A DNA stretch of 64,000 nucleotides from Phycisphaeraceae bacterium (GTDB lineage Bacteria > Planctomycetota > Phycisphaerae > Phycisphaerales > Phycisphaeraceae), in NCBI GenBank assembly GCA_002716625.1, contig PBAS01000063.1:1-64000 (forward strand). The letters run 5' to 3'. Below are positions 51,343 to 61,181 of this stretch, piece by piece. Position 1 is the stretch's first letter, and the number at the start of each line of letters is the position of its first letter. Below the pieces are notes generated by a model that was given only the letters and a program-made list of their open reading frames with translations, ran no database searches and was not told where the DNA came from. The position numbers and the translations under genes are program-made.

Positions 51343-53991
51343 TCACGCACCAACCGAATGTGCCTGATCTTGTTTCATGATGACCGACAAATCTCCGTCA
51401 TTCACGCCCACAATAACAATGCAACCCTCCGCCGCATCACCAGTTAGGATAGCACGGCCGATCCGAGTCTCCACCTGGCGTTGCAGATAACGTTTTAAAG
51501 GCCGTGCTCCATATACCGGGTCGAAGCCCCTAGTGGCGATATGTGTGACTGCCTGCTCAGTCACCTCAAGTTTAATGCCCTTCTCACCAAGACGCCCTGC
51601 AATCTGCTCTGCCTGCAGTACGACAATTCGTTTGATCTGATCCAAAGTTAAAGGACTAAATAAAACGACATCATCAACCCGGTTAAGAAACTCCGGACGA
51701 AAATGGCTACGCAGGTCAGCTAATACGCAGTTACGTGATTGATCGCTTAATTCACCCGTGGTCATTGCATCATCAAGAAGATATTGCGAACCTATGTTAC
51801 TGGTCATAATGATCACACAATTTTTAAAATTCACAGTACGCCCCTGCGCATCAGTAACCCGACCATCATCAAGAATCTGAAGAAGTACATTAAATACTTC
51901 GTGGTGGGCCTTTTCTATTTCATCAAAAAGAATCACGCTATACGGCTTACGCCGAACCACCTCGGTCAACTGACCACCTTGGTCGTAGCCAATATATCCG
52001 GGTGGTGCACCAATCAATCGAGAAACAGAATGTTTTTCCATGTATTCGCTCATATCGATACGAACGATATTATTTTCGCTGTCAAATAATGACTCGGCCA
52101 ATGCTCGGGCCAACTCTGTCTTACCCACCCCCGTAGGTCCCAGGAAAATAAACGAACCGATCGGTCGTTTGGGATCTTTAATCCCACTGCGAGCACGAAT
52201 AACGGCATCCGAAACTAAATTAACCGCCTCATCCTGCCCGATAACCCGCTGATGCAGGATTTCGTCCAGTTTGAGTAGCTTCTCACGTTCACCTTCAACC
52301 AAACGCGTCACGGGAATACCTGTCCAGCGGGCAACAATCTGAGATATCTGCTCATCACAGACAGACTCTTGAAGTAACGTCGTCCGCTCAGTCCCATTCT
52401 TCCCTGCCAGCTTTGCCTCTTGATTCTCTAATACGCGCAATGCCTCAGGCAACTTACCGTGCTTGAGTTCCGCAGCGCATTCCAGGTCATGTGAACGCTT
52501 TGCTTGCTCGATCTGCTGGCGGTATTGTTCGATCTTCTGGCGCAGATCCTGAACTGCCTGAAGCTCTTGCTTTTCGTCATCCCACTGGGCCCGCATCGCA
52601 TCTCGCTTATTCTTCAAATCAGCAAGTTCCTTACGCAAATCGTCGAGCCGTTGCTGACTGGATTTATCATTTTCCTTTTTCAAAGCTGCTTTCTCAATCT
52701 CCAACTGCATCACACGCCGAGTAACCGCATCTAACTCAGACGGCATCGAATCAATTTCTGTACGAACCATAGCACAGGCTTCATCCACCAAATCAATAGC
52801 TTTGTCAGGTAGAAATCGGTCTGAAATATAACGATCTGAAAGGATGGCCGCAGTCACTAAAGCCGTATCTTGGATCTTGATGCCGTGATGAAGCTCAAAA
52901 CGCTGTCGTAATCCACGGAGGATCGAAATTGAATCCTCCACAGTAGACGGCTCAACCAACACAGGTTGAAAGCGGCGTTCAAGCGCTGCGTCCTTTTCAA
53001 TATATTGTCGATGCTCATTAAGTGTTGTCGCACCAATGCAGTGCAACTCACCACGCGCCAACATTGGTTTCAGCATGTTACCTGCATCGATAGATCCTTC
53101 GGATTTCCCGGCTCCCACAATCGTGTGTAATTCATCAATAAAAAGAAGAATACGCCCTTCCGATTGCTTGATCTCGGCAAGCACCGCTTTGAGTCGCTCT
53201 TCAAACTCACCTCGGAACTTGGCACCAGCAAGAAGTGAACCAATATCCAAAGAAAATATCTGCTTGTCCTTCAAACCCTCGGGAACATCGCCGCGAACAA
53301 TCCGTTGCGCAAGACCTTCAACAATCGCCGTCTTCCCAACACCGGGCTCTCCAATGAGAACTGGGTTGTTCTTCGTTTTTCGTGAAAGAATCCGTATTGC
53401 TTGCCGAATTTCATCATCCCGCCCAATCACTGGGTCCATTTCCCCGCTACGAGCCTCTTGCACCAATTCACGGCCATATCGATCCAGAGCTCCATAGGTC
53501 CCTTCCGGATCAACGCTCTGAACCCGCTGGTTGCCACGTACTTCACTAAGCACAGCCAAAAAACCATCACGCGTAATGCCCAGACTGGTTAGAATCTTTC
53601 CGGAAGCCCCATTCTCCCCTTCCTCGATCATTGCCAGCACGAGATGTTCCACAGAAATGTACTGATCTTTTAAACGCTTGGCATGCTTTTCCGCAACACC
53701 AAACAACTGACCAAGCCGCTGTTTAATATAGATTTTTCCAAACTCAACACTGGGAGTAGTTGGACCACTTACACTTTGTTGTTGAGCAAGTTCACGTTCC
53801 AATTCCGCAATAACTATGTCAGCCGGCCGTTTCATACGTTCGAAAAGACGTGGAATAAGCCCATCTTGCTGGCGGCAAAGCGCAACCAGTAAATGCTCTA
53901 CATCTACTTCACTGTGGCCATATTGGATAGCCTGTGATTGCGCATCTGCTAATGATTCTTGCGTTTTTTGTGTCAGTCGATTTGGATCCAT
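51343..53991 (-). CDS. clpB: ClpB disaggregase (Hsp100)
   Basis: 882 residues. The cytosolic AAA+ chaperone that threads aggregated proteins with DnaK. Domains in order: N-domain 1-150 ([20 protein letters not shown]); AAA1 with [18 protein letters not shown] and [16 protein letters not shown]; the coiled-coil M-domain around 400-530, which separates ClpB from ClpA/C; AAA2 with [18 protein letters not shown] and [12 protein letters not shown]; then the C-terminal small domain. About 25 residues longer than E. coli ClpB. GAGGTGG precedes the ATG and overlaps the cbpA stop, so the pair is translationally linked. No CIRCE repeat was seen. Confidence 0.97.
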   Translation of the reverse strand: MDPNRLTQKTQESLADAQSQAIQYGHSEVDVEHLLVALCRQQDGLIPRLFERMKRPADIVIAELERELAQQQSVSGPTTPSVEFGKIYIKQRLGQLFGVAEKHAKRLKDQYISVEHLVLAMIEEGENGASGKILTSLGITRDGFLAVLSEVRGNQRVQSVDPEGTYGALDRYGRELVQEARSGEMDPVIGRDDEIRQAIRILSRKTKNNPVLIGEPGVGKTAIVEGLAQRIVRGDVPEGLKDKQIFSLDIGSLLAGAKFRGEFEERLKAVLAEIKQSEGRILLFIDELHTIVGAGKSEGSIDAGNMLKPMLARGELHCIGATTLNEHRQYIEKDAALERRFQPVLVEPSTVEDSISILRGLRQRFELHHGIKIQDTALVTAAILSDRYISDRFLPDKAIDLVDEACAMVRTEIDSMPSELDAVTRRVMQLEIEKAALKKENDKSSQQRLDDLRKELADLKNKRDAMRAQWDDEKQELQAVQDLRQKIEQYRQQIEQAKRSHDLECAAELKHGKLPEALRVLENQEAKLAGKNGTERTTLLQESVCDEQISQIVARWTGIPVTRLVEGEREKLLKLDEILHQRVIGQDEAVNLVSDAVIRARSGIKDPKRPIGSFIFLGPTGVGKTELARALAESLFDSENNIVRIDMSEYMEKHSVSRLIGAPPGYIGYDQGGQLTEVVRRKPYSVILFDEIEKAHHEVFNVLLQILDDGRVTDAQGRTVNFKNCVIIMTSNIGSQYLLDDAMTTGELSDQSRNCVLADLRSHFRPEFLNRVDDVVLFSPLTLDQIKRIVVLQAEQIAGRLGEKGIKLEVTEQAVTHIATRGFDPVYGARPLKRYLQRQVETRIGRAILTGDAAEGCIVIVGVNDGDLSVIMKQDQAHSVGA

Positions 53992-54000
53992 AGCACCACC

Positions 54001-54972
54001 TCATTTACGCTTTATATCGCGAGGGTTAAACTTTGATTCTTCTTTCATCCTTTCATAAATCTTTCGTTCTATAGCAGTAAGTTTCTTGGGAACCACAATC
54101 TGAATACGAACAAACAAATCACCACGGTGGGGATCCTGGCTCTTCGGCAACCCTCTACCCCTTAATCGAAGTCGTCTCCCACTGGTCGTTCCGGGTGGAA
54201 TATTTAGCTCAACATGATCTTCAAGCGTTGCCACTGCAACGGTTGTCCCCAGGGCGGCCTCCCAAGGAGAAAGACGCAGTTCAGTTGTCACATCATGACC
54301 ATCAACCGAAAAATCTGAATCCGGTGTAATCTGAATAGTTAAAATCAGATCACCACCATTACGACCTTGACCACGAAGCCTTATTTTTGAGCCATGAGTT
54401 ACCCCCGCAGGGATCTTTACCTCTAGCGGTGTTTGCTTCTGAATACCGGCGTCACGCTTTACCGAGATGTTTTTCGAAACCCCCGTTAACGCTTCACGAA
54501 CAGTCACCGACAGAAAACTCTGCATATCTGCCGCGCCAGCCTTCGGACGTGCTCCGACAAATGGTGATTCACTGGCAGGACCGGCTCCATTAGGATTGCC
54601 ATGATGCGGCCCCTGTCCAAACATCATCTCAAAGAAATCACTGAAACCATCAGGGCTAAAACTAAAACCACTATTACCGGTACCCTTGCCACGAAATGTG
54701 AACTGAAAATCCTCAAATCCCGGGGGTGCCCGAAAATCCTGTCCAGCATTCCAATTTGGACCAAGCGTGTCATATTGCTTGCGTTTATCTGCATCCTTGA
54801 GAACTTCGTAAGCTTCGCTGATTCGGTTAAACTTCTCTGCCGCATCGGCTGCTTTATTCACATCTGGATGATACTTACGGGCCAATCCGCGGTAAGCACG
54901 TTGAATTTCATCGGTAGAAGCTGACCGCGTCACTCCCAAGGCTTCGTAATAATCTTGATACTTCACACTCAT
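54001..54972 (-). CDS. cbpA: CbpA/DjlA-type J-domain co-chaperone without zinc finger
   Basis: About 323 residues. J-domain 1-70 with [20 protein letters not shown] and the HPD tripeptide in [14 protein letters not shown] Gly/Phe-rich linker ([17 protein letters not shown]) follows, then two C-terminal substrate-binding domains beginning [16 protein letters not shown], with [17 protein letters not shown] and [19 protein letters not shown]. The cysteine zinc fingers of DnaJ are absent, as in CbpA. The start is placed at the Met preceding [14 protein letters not shown] codons four to five residues earlier are possible. clpB follows after 9 bases, a sensible functional pair. Confidence 0.9.
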   Translation of the reverse strand: MSVKYQDYYEALGVTRSASTDEIQRAYRGLARKYHPDVNKAADAAEKFNRISEAYEVLKDADKRKQYDTLGPNWNAGQDFRAPPGFEDFQFTFRGKGTGNSGFSFSPDGFSDFFEMMFGQGPHHGNPNGAGPASESPFVGARPKAGAADMQSFLSVTVREALTGVSKNISVKRDAGIQKQTPLEVKIPAGVTHGSKIRLRGQGRNGGDLILTIQITPDSDFSVDGHDVTTELRLSPWEAALGTTVAVATLEDHVELNIPPGTTSGRRLRLRGRGLPKSQDPHRGDLFVRIQIVVPKKLTAIERKIYERMKEESKFNPRDIKRK

Positions 54973-55146
54973 ACCACTATTCATCAAGCAAATGGCGCGC
55001 CGGCAATATTTACCGTAAGCCTATTTTTTTAAAATGATTTATAAAAACGACCGTTCTTCCCGGACCGCCAAAATGGCAGTTCGACCATTAATTGCGGCCT
55101 ATATCAACGCTTTGAGCCCGCCTGTTAATGAGGGTATCCAAGACGC

Positions 55147-55560
55147 TTACATTGGCTGATCGTTGTAGTTCTCAGGATGGTGGGCTAGATTGATTACACC
55201 ATTAATGGGTCGCAGCCGACCATCAAGTGCCAGTTCACCGGCAAAAAGAAATTGCTTATGTCGCTGGGTCTGAATTACTTGCCCAGCCAAAAGCAACCCG
55301 ACCGCAATAGATAGATCGAAATTAGGACCTTCCTTGCGGATATTTGCTGGTGCCAGATTCACCAGCATGCGTGTCATGGGAAAGGGATATCCCGAATTTA
55401 TGATTGCCGACCGCACACGCTCGATCAACTCTTTAATCGCCATATCAGGCAATCCAACAATTGTCGTCTTGGTCAAACCGCGGTCCGTCACATCAATTTC
55501 AACCTCACAGGGTATTGACTCTATCCCCTCAAGCACAAAACTATGCACTTGGGCAAGCAT
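55147..55560 (-). CDS. Stand-alone N-terminal domain of a ComM/YifB Mg-chelatase-like protein
   Basis: 137 residues matching only the first domain of ComM/YifB (normally ~500 residues with an AAA+ ATPase). LAQVHSFVLEGIESIPCEVE, TTIVGLPDMAIKELIERV, LVNLAPANIRKEGPNFDLSI and FAGELALDGRLRPINGV are all intact; then the frame ends after NYNDQPM with no ATPase downstream in any frame. It may be a remnant of a truncated gene or a genuine single-domain protein. The ATG has no clear Shine-Dalgarno. It lies upstream of cbpA on the same strand, with about 170 bases between. Confidence 0.75.
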   Translation of the reverse strand: MLAQVHSFVLEGIESIPCEVEIDVTDRGLTKTTIVGLPDMAIKELIERVRSAIINSGYPFPMTRMLVNLAPANIRKEGPNFDLSIAVGLLLAGQVIQTQRHKQFLFAGELALDGRLRPINGVINLAHHPENYNDQPM

Positions 55561-55946
55561 GCCTGAAAGTGTAACAAAGTTGCTTAAAAGCGTATCCTAA
55601 ACTTCCGTTGAGGCGTGGGCATATTGCAAACAGCTTTTATGTTCAGAACGAAAATCATGGCAGCACCGGCCCACAGTTTGGCTGTTAATGTTATTTTATG
55701 GATGTTGGATATTTACTTGGAACCAATCTAATCGTGGCGATGGTCCCCAGCTTCAAATTTATCATCCCATCGCATTACAATTTAACCGAGGGTAATTGAA
55801 GCGGACAAAACCTTTCTTACCGTAATGCCCTGACAACCCATGTATTACCCGATTGAATCCACATGATCATGAAACAATGAACTGGCGCAAATCATAACGA
55901 CACTCAAAACCTGAAATTGATGGATTCCGCACGACTCATCAAGCCG
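55561..55946. other. Non-coding interval
   Basis: 386 AT-rich bases between the cytochrome b C-half stop and the ComM-fragment start, both on the minus strand. No ORF, RNA gene or convincing terminator was seen. Confidence 0.5.
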
Positions 55947-57104
55947 CTAAAGATTCAGATTGTATTCGGGCAGATAAATGAAATATTTGAGAGTTAATAG
56001 CCACCGTAGCGCCATTTTAAGCGGTAACATCGCCATGATGACCAAATGAAACGCCATCACATAGAAACGGAAAGTTCCCAGTTGCATGCACATTTTGCGC
56101 ATCACCGTCCGTGCGAGCAGTGGAGGTAGGATAAAAACCCAAGCAGCAGTAAAAACAATACCCGAGATCTCACGAATGAAGGGATTCTTTGGTAACGCGT
56201 AACTCCAACCAAAGCCAAGCAAATCTTTTGGATTCCAAAAGTAGTCGCTCATCATGACGTTAGTTAATGGTACTTGCATATTGGCATCCCAATAGGCAAA
56301 TGGGCCGAAGAAGTTCCAATTGGGACCACGTAAAAACACACCAAAAACAATCAACACAACCCAAAGAATCAGAAATCCAAACAACCAGACTGAGATTGCA
56401 AAGGGTCGTTCACGGAAAGTATAGTAGCCATTGCCCTTCGGATTAGTATCAAAATAAGGCATGGCAATCAGTCCGGTGATGATCATCACTGGCAAGATCA
56501 CACCCGCCATCCATGGATCGAAATAAACCAACATCTCCTGCAAACCCAAGAAATACCAGGGGGCCTTGGAGGGATTGGGCGGTCCGGCGGGGTTTGCAGG
56601 ACTTTCCAGCGGTGCTGGCAATACGACGGCCCAAATGACCAAAACAGCTGACGCCAAAACTAGGCAGATCAATTCCGTATAAACCAGATCCGGCCAGACA
56701 AGCACTTTGTCGTCCCGCTCCTCGTCAACCAACGGCTTACCCGCTTCTAACCGAACATCATTCCGTGCTGCCTGGCGAAAAGCTGTCCACAGAAAAATCC
56801 CGCAGCCCAGGAGCATAATCGTGATTGGAACATTGTCGGCTTTCTTGAGAATCTCGTAGTAATTGTAATCAACCAGCATCGCCCCAAAATAGACTACCAC
56901 GAAGACCACTAATAATGTCAATGCGATGACTGGCTTGGTCCATTTTTTGTATGTAAGCAATAGGACGATAAATAGCAGCACAATAAACGGCAGACTGAAC
57001 TCCGGTGGGCTCCAATTGTTGACAAATTGCTTGACCCCCTCGAGTTGTGGCAACTCAACGAATGGATCACGACCAGCAGCTAGTAGAAAAGGGTTGGAGA
57101 ACAT
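55947..57104 (-). CDS. Cytochrome b C-terminal-half subunit (subunit IV-like) of a bc complex
   Basis: 385 residues, about twice the size of b6f subunit IV. Two or three transmembrane helices and a cytoplasmic loop (about 20-140: FSLPFIVLLFIVLLLTYKK, then PVIALTLLVVFVVVYFGAM) precede the conserved part. That part starts WPDLVYTELICLVLASAVLV and continues PSKAPWYFLGLQEMLVYFDP, GLIAMPYFDTNPKGNGYYTF. The quinol-oxidation-site PEWY motif is APWY here, lacking the glutamate. Further helices follow to the C-terminus. No CxxCH heme-c site is seen. It lies 42 bases after the N-half gene and is the last gene of the cluster. Confidence 0.85.
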   Translation of the reverse strand: MFSNPFLLAAGRDPFVELPQLEGVKQFVNNWSPPEFSLPFIVLLFIVLLLTYKKWTKPVIALTLLVVFVVVYFGAMLVDYNYYEILKKADNVPITIMLLGCGIFLWTAFRQAARNDVRLEAGKPLVDEERDDKVLVWPDLVYTELICLVLASAVLVIWAVVLPAPLESPANPAGPPNPSKAPWYFLGLQEMLVYFDPWMAGVILPVMIITGLIAMPYFDTNPKGNGYYTFRERPFAISVWLFGFLILWVVLIVFGVFLRGPNWNFFGPFAYWDANMQVPLTNVMMSDYFWNPKDLLGFGWSYALPKNPFIREISGIVFTAAWVFILPPLLARTVMRKMCMQLGTFRFYVMAFHLVIMAMLPLKMALRWLLTLKYFIYLPEYNLNL

Positions 57105-57146
57105 TTAATAATGTACAAGTTCTAATTCATTCGAAGTCAAAACAAC

Positions 57147-57929
57147 TTACATTGGACCACTAATACCACCGTCCTTACGAATCCGCCAAAAATGAATGGC
57201 AATCAATACCCCGGCGACCACGGGCAGCGCAATACAGTGCAGCACATAGAAACGCATGAGCGCTGGCGCACCCACCTTCGTACCGGCAAGTAACAGAAAT
57301 GCGGCATCTGATTTGGTGGTGACCATGGGCACACCTTCACGAAACGCCAACACGTCGCTAAAGGGGCCCTGCATACCAAAAACCGGGGTGGCTTTACCCA
57401 TGTTTGACCCAACAGTAATCGCCCAGATCGCCAATTGGTCCCACGGCAGAAGATAGCCTGTAAATGATAAAAGCATTGTGAGAACCAACAGAATCACACC
57501 AACACCCCAGTTAAACTCGCGTGGTGGTTTATACGAACCGGTCAGGAATACTCGCATCATATGCAGCCAGATTGAAATGATCATTGCATGAGCACCCCAA
57601 CGATGAATCTCTCGCAATACACCAAGTGTCACATGAGCTCGCAAACCCTGTATGTCCGCATAGGCATATTCAATAACCGGCCGGTAATAGAACATCAATA
57701 AGATACCGCTAATGGTTTCAGCGAGAAACAGAAAGAATGTTAGGCCACCCATACACCAGGTGAATGAAAGCCGAATACCACTTTTTCGCACTGCCACCGG
57801 ATGTAAATGCAAAAACACATTCGACATGACTGCCATGACGCGTGTGCGTCGGTCACGTGGAATGCCGTGGCGGAAAATAGAACTCCACACCTGCGTGGAG
57901 CGAATATAATTCAATGCTGTGGTCAGCAT
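57147..57929 (-). CDS. Cytochrome b N-terminal-half subunit (b6-type)
   Basis: 260 residues, close to cytochrome b6. Four transmembrane helices carry two bis-His heme sites: His109 (REIHRWGAHA) with His231 (YVLHCIALP), and His123 (IWLHMMRVF) with His246 (IAIHFWRI). The 14- and 15-residue spacings match b6. LPWDQLAIWA and GSYKPPREFNW are b6-like. Cys59 in SFTWCMGGLTFF aligns with the cytochrome b6 cysteine that binds heme c_n. A ~45-residue N-terminal cytoplasmic segment precedes helix A. It belongs to a quinol:cytochrome c oxidoreductase with the ferredoxin-Rieske protein upstream and the C-half downstream. Confidence 0.93.
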   Translation of the reverse strand: MLTTALNYIRSTQVWSSIFRHGIPRDRRTRVMAVMSNVFLHLHPVAVRKSGIRLSFTWCMGGLTFFLFLAETISGILLMFYYRPVIEYAYADIQGLRAHVTLGVLREIHRWGAHAMIISIWLHMMRVFLTGSYKPPREFNWGVGVILLVLTMLLSFTGYLLPWDQLAIWAITVGSNMGKATPVFGMQGPFSDVLAFREGVPMVTTKSDAAFLLLAGTKVGAPALMRFYVLHCIALPVVAGVLIAIHFWRIRKDGGISGPM

Positions 57930-58044
57930 GCGATGCCAATCCGTTTCAACTGGTTTCGCCGGTGTCCCTATCCGGGGAACTTACTTGGCCATTTCGTGGG
58001 TCTGCATTGTTCGCTTTTTTTACCGGTTAGCAAGCGATGGTGGA

Positions 58045-59094
58045 TCAGACCTCGATAAAAGACTCAGGCGAGGACCACTGACCAAGCTCTTGGCGGTATT
58101 TCTTGGACTTATCTACCACTACAAACTCGCCACTGAAGTAGATCTTGTGCCGTTCAAGCGGCCTGGGTGCCGGACCCTCAAAGTTCATCCCCTTGGCATC
58201 AAAACCTGAGCCATGGCAGGGGCATTTGAACTTTTGATCACCTGGCAGCCAATTGGGAATACAGCCAAGATGGGTACAGGTCGTGCTTATTGCAACCAGT
58301 TTTCCTTCGGCCAACCGGGCCAACCACACACCCTGGCTTCCCTTGTACTGCATATAAACTCCAACTTCCGGATAATCGGTGACCCGGCCAGCGCGAAAAA
58401 TACTTGGCGGCTCCTTAGTTACCTTGGGAACCATAAATGACTGGAGAGCTCCCAGGCATGTTGCAAACACACCCCCCAATGCTCCCCATGCAGCCAGCAC
58501 CACCACACTCACACCTCCGAGGACACTAACTTCACGACGCGTTACACCCTCACCCTGTACACGAATACGTTCAGCCACACTTGTTCCTGGGCGCACATAA
58601 CCGCTACCCACCATGGCCGCAGCTGACGCATCCGGCGGCGCATTGAGCGGCAATGCTTCGGCAACTGCTTCAACTGGAACAGTAGCCGTTCGTTCAGCCG
58701 GCAGATCGCTTCTGCCACGATGGCTGATCTGGGCTGCAGTCAACAAGCTGGCCCACTTTGGATCAGGTGGCCCCTGAGGAATCGTAACCGCTGGACCTGC
58801 AGTCAGACCAGCACCTGCAGTTGTAGCCGCCTCTTCCTCTTGACCCGCCCATGGTTCTGGGCCGTCAACTTGAACCGTTTCAAACTTAATGACGTCCACC
58901 GGACAACCTTCGGCCGCCACCTTGATCGACGGTGTCAGTGGCTTAGTAAAATCCTCACTATGCGCATCGGGGCGGATAATACAGGTCTCTTCCTGCACCT
59001 CAAAAACGTCGGGACAGTCAGTTTCACACGCATCGCATACGATGCAACCCGGTGCAATCCAGACTTTGACGACTTCTTCGTGAGTTTCTGCCAT
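58045..59094 (-). CDS. Ferredoxin-Rieske fusion subunit of the bc complex
   Basis: About 349 residues in three parts. (1) Residues 1-75: a monocluster [4Fe-4S] ferredoxin, with Cys17, 20, 23 in PGCIVCDACETDCPDVF and Cys64 in AAEGCPVDVIKF; Cys27 is extra, as in Thermotoga-type ferredoxins. (2) An Ala/Pro-rich linker to about 180, a twin-arginine R186-R187 (VTRREVSVLGG) and one transmembrane helix (about 188-217). (3) The Rieske domain: CTHLGC (ligands Cys273, His275) and CPCHGSGF (ligands Cys291, His294), with disulfide Cys278-Cys293. Rieske topology puts the ferredoxin in the cytoplasm and the Rieske head outside. The ATG at 59094 is preferred over a TTG two codons earlier. Confidence 0.9.
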   Translation of the reverse strand: MAETHEEVVKVWIAPGCIVCDACETDCPDVFEVQEETCIIRPDAHSEDFTKPLTPSIKVAAEGCPVDVIKFETVQVDGPEPWAGQEEEAATTAGAGLTAGPAVTIPQGPPDPKWASLLTAAQISHRGRSDLPAERTATVPVEAVAEALPLNAPPDASAAAMVGSGYVRPGTSVAERIRVQGEGVTRREVSVLGGVSVVVLAAWGALGGVFATCLGALQSFMVPKVTKEPPSIFRAGRVTDYPEVGVYMQYKGSQGVWLARLAEGKLVAISTTCTHLGCIPNWLPGDQKFKCPCHGSGFDAKGMNFEGPAPRPLERHKIYFSGEFVVVDKSKKYRQELGQWSSPESFIEV

Positions 59095-59193
59095 GGTCAA
59101 TGAAGTCCCTGTATACTTTACGATACGAGCCCCCTGATTCCGTAGGAGGGTCTCACATTCTAGTTAATATATAGATCTGTGTGTGTTCACTGA

Positions 59194-60279
59194 CTATCTG
59201 CCCTCATTGCCGCCCTCCCCGGATATTGTGCCTGTACCAGACGGCTCCGTGCCTTTAGCATCGACCGTAGAATCCTCACGGTCCAAAAGAAGGTTCCGTG
59301 CCGTTGCACGTAAAAGTTTATTTGGTTCACTATCGGCAATCTGCCGGATCCTCTCCCAAACCAACTCATTAGACATAGGCCTGGCGTGGGCGAGCGTGGA
59401 CAAGATCACCCGATCTTGTTCTGCCGTCGACATAAACTTGCCTGGAGATTTATAGTCTGATGGGAGTTCAAGAAGAGACTTTCGACTTAAAAGCAGTTCA
59501 CTGACCAACTGGCTACCCCGCTGATCGCCGAGTTTGGCAAGTGCCACTGCAGAGTTCCAGACTGTTTCTCGGTATGCCGCATTCGTATTATCCATCGCTT
59601 GCCGAAGAACTTTCACCACCTCTACATCCTCCGGCTTGGCAACGAGTCCAAGGGTCAAAGCCGCCACCCCACTAATCTGTGGATTCTCGTCGACCAGCAG
59701 GTTAGTCAGTGCACCAAGTCCCCGTCGTGAGAATTCCCGATCATGATCAGGCCAGTGGCGTAAAGCTTGTGCCACCCCAAGACGTACTCGAACATAAGAA
59801 GATCCGGCATGGCTCAATATGGCATCTAGATCTGGTCGCTGACCGAGTTGCCCCAGTGCTAAAATCAAAAACTGATGAACCTTCCCACTTTCACCCGGAT
59901 CAACCTGATTAAGAACCCGAACCAGATCTTTGCTAATATCAGCCCGCATCTTCAAATCATCAACCGATGGGATCATCGTCGCTAAGGTGTACGCAGCCCA
60001 CCAACGATCTTTTGACACCCCGCCACTGCGTTCAAGGATCGCCAGCTGACTTGCAATTGTTTGGCGTCCACTCACCACCTTCGCAAACAGGGAACCAAGT
60101 CCAATAGCAATCACTACGATCGCCGCTGGAATAATCACCAACTGGGCGATTTCTCGAACTCGTGATGGTTCGGTAGTCACCGTTCCGTCGTCCGATGCCA
60201 AACCAACATTCACCCCCTGATGATCAGTCCCATTGGGATCAACAGGGGCAGAAGACGGTGGTAAATCATCGGTCATCAT
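59194..60279 (-). CDS. Membrane-anchored HEAT-repeat protein at the head of the bc cluster
   Basis: About 361 residues. A ~40-residue acidic, disordered start is followed by one transmembrane helix (LVIIPAAIVVIAIGLGSLFA) and then HEAT-like helical repeats (VHQFLILALGQLGQRPDLDA, ENPQISGVAALTLGLVAKPE, RETVWNSAVALAKLGD, NKLLRATARNLLLDRE), ending in a Gly/Ser/Glu tail. The ATG at 60279 has GAGG 6 bases upstream. It lies 99 bases before the ferredoxin-Rieske gene on the same strand, so it probably belongs to the bc complex operon as an accessory or assembly subunit (inference). Confidence 0.75.
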   Translation of the reverse strand: MMTDDLPPSSAPVDPNGTDHQGVNVGLASDDGTVTTEPSRVREIAQLVIIPAAIVVIAIGLGSLFAKVVSGRQTIASQLAILERSGGVSKDRWWAAYTLATMIPSVDDLKMRADISKDLVRVLNQVDPGESGKVHQFLILALGQLGQRPDLDAILSHAGSSYVRVRLGVAQALRHWPDHDREFSRRGLGALTNLLVDENPQISGVAALTLGLVAKPEDVEVVKVLRQAMDNTNAAYRETVWNSAVALAKLGDQRGSQLVSELLLSRKSLLELPSDYKSPGKFMSTAEQDRVILSTLAHARPMSNELVWERIRQIADSEPNKLLRATARNLLLDREDSTVDAKGTEPSGTGTISGEGGNEGR

Positions 60280-60401
60280 TAGAATCCTCACATCAATCCA
60301 TTAAATCGTGCCGTCTATTCAAGTGTAAATTCTCCGCCATAGCAATCAGGCGATTAACTGGGGCTCGGTCCTCCCAGGCTTCACCTAGATCCCCCCTGAA
60401 A

Positions 60402-61121
60402 CTACTCGAAGACGGCAATTGCTTCACTAATTGTAAACGTGCCATCGTAAATTGCCCGCCCGATGATCGCACCTTCAATCGGTAATTCACGCAAGGCCGA
60501 TAGATCACCCAAACTCCCCACACCCCCTGATGCGATTACTGGAACGTTGGTTGATTCAGCAAGTTGCCGTGTCGCCTCTAAATTTGGGCCTCGCAACATG
60601 CCGTCCGCGGTAATATCCGTGTATTCAATTGCAGCCAAGGGCCAATCACTAACACGCTGGGCAATCTGAATGGTAGAAACATCCAATTCGTTCTGCCAAC
60701 CACCAATGGCGACTTGCTGGTTCCGGGCATCGAGCCCCAACACAAGGTGATCCCGGTATTTATCATGGCCCATTAATGATTCAAACCAGTCCCATTGGGT
60801 CAAAGCTGCCGTACCTAAGATCACACGATCAACACCTACAGAAAGCAGACGGTCAATGACTGCCTCATTTCGTACACCGCCTCCGACTTCAACCTTCAAC
60901 TGACCTAATGCACAGATCTTCTCGATAATGGAAACATGATTCATCTGGCCTGACTTGGCGCCATCAAGATCGACAAGATGCAGCCAAGTGACGCCTGCTT
61001 CGGCGAACGCTGCAGCCTGCTCAACAGGATCATGGGCATAGGTCGTCTGGCGATCGAAGTCTCCTTGTTGGAGGCGAACAACCTGGCCATTTCGCAAATC
61101 TATCGCAGGAAATAAGTACAT
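60402..61121 (-). CDS. hisA: ProFAR isomerase (phosphoribosylformimino-AICAR ribotide isomerase)
   Basis: 239 residues, histidine biosynthesis step 4. A half-barrel-duplicated TIM barrel with FPAIDLRNGQVVRLQQGD (general base Asp8), VEVGGGVRN, VILGTAAL, then the second-half catalytic Asp in EYTDITADGMLRGPN, PVIASGGVGSLGDL and GAIIGRAIYDG. Length is normal. No hisF or other his gene is adjacent. It is the last gene after nadB and the gamma-carbonic-anhydrase-like gene on the same strand. Confidence 0.94.
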   Translation of the reverse strand: MYLFPAIDLRNGQVVRLQQGDFDRQTTYAHDPVEQAAAFAEAGVTWLHLVDLDGAKSGQMNHVSIIEKICALGQLKVEVGGGVRNEAVIDRLLSVGVDRVILGTAALTQWDWFESLMGHDKYRDHLVLGLDARNQQVAIGGWQNELDVSTIQIAQRVSDWPLAAIEYTDITADGMLRGPNLEATRQLAESTNVPVIASGGVGSLGDLSALRELPIEGAIIGRAIYDGTFTISEAIAVFE

Positions 61122-61181
61122 TGATTTCCAAATGACAATGAACCGGTTGAACCAAATAAATCTAACTTTCTCAATCTAAAC

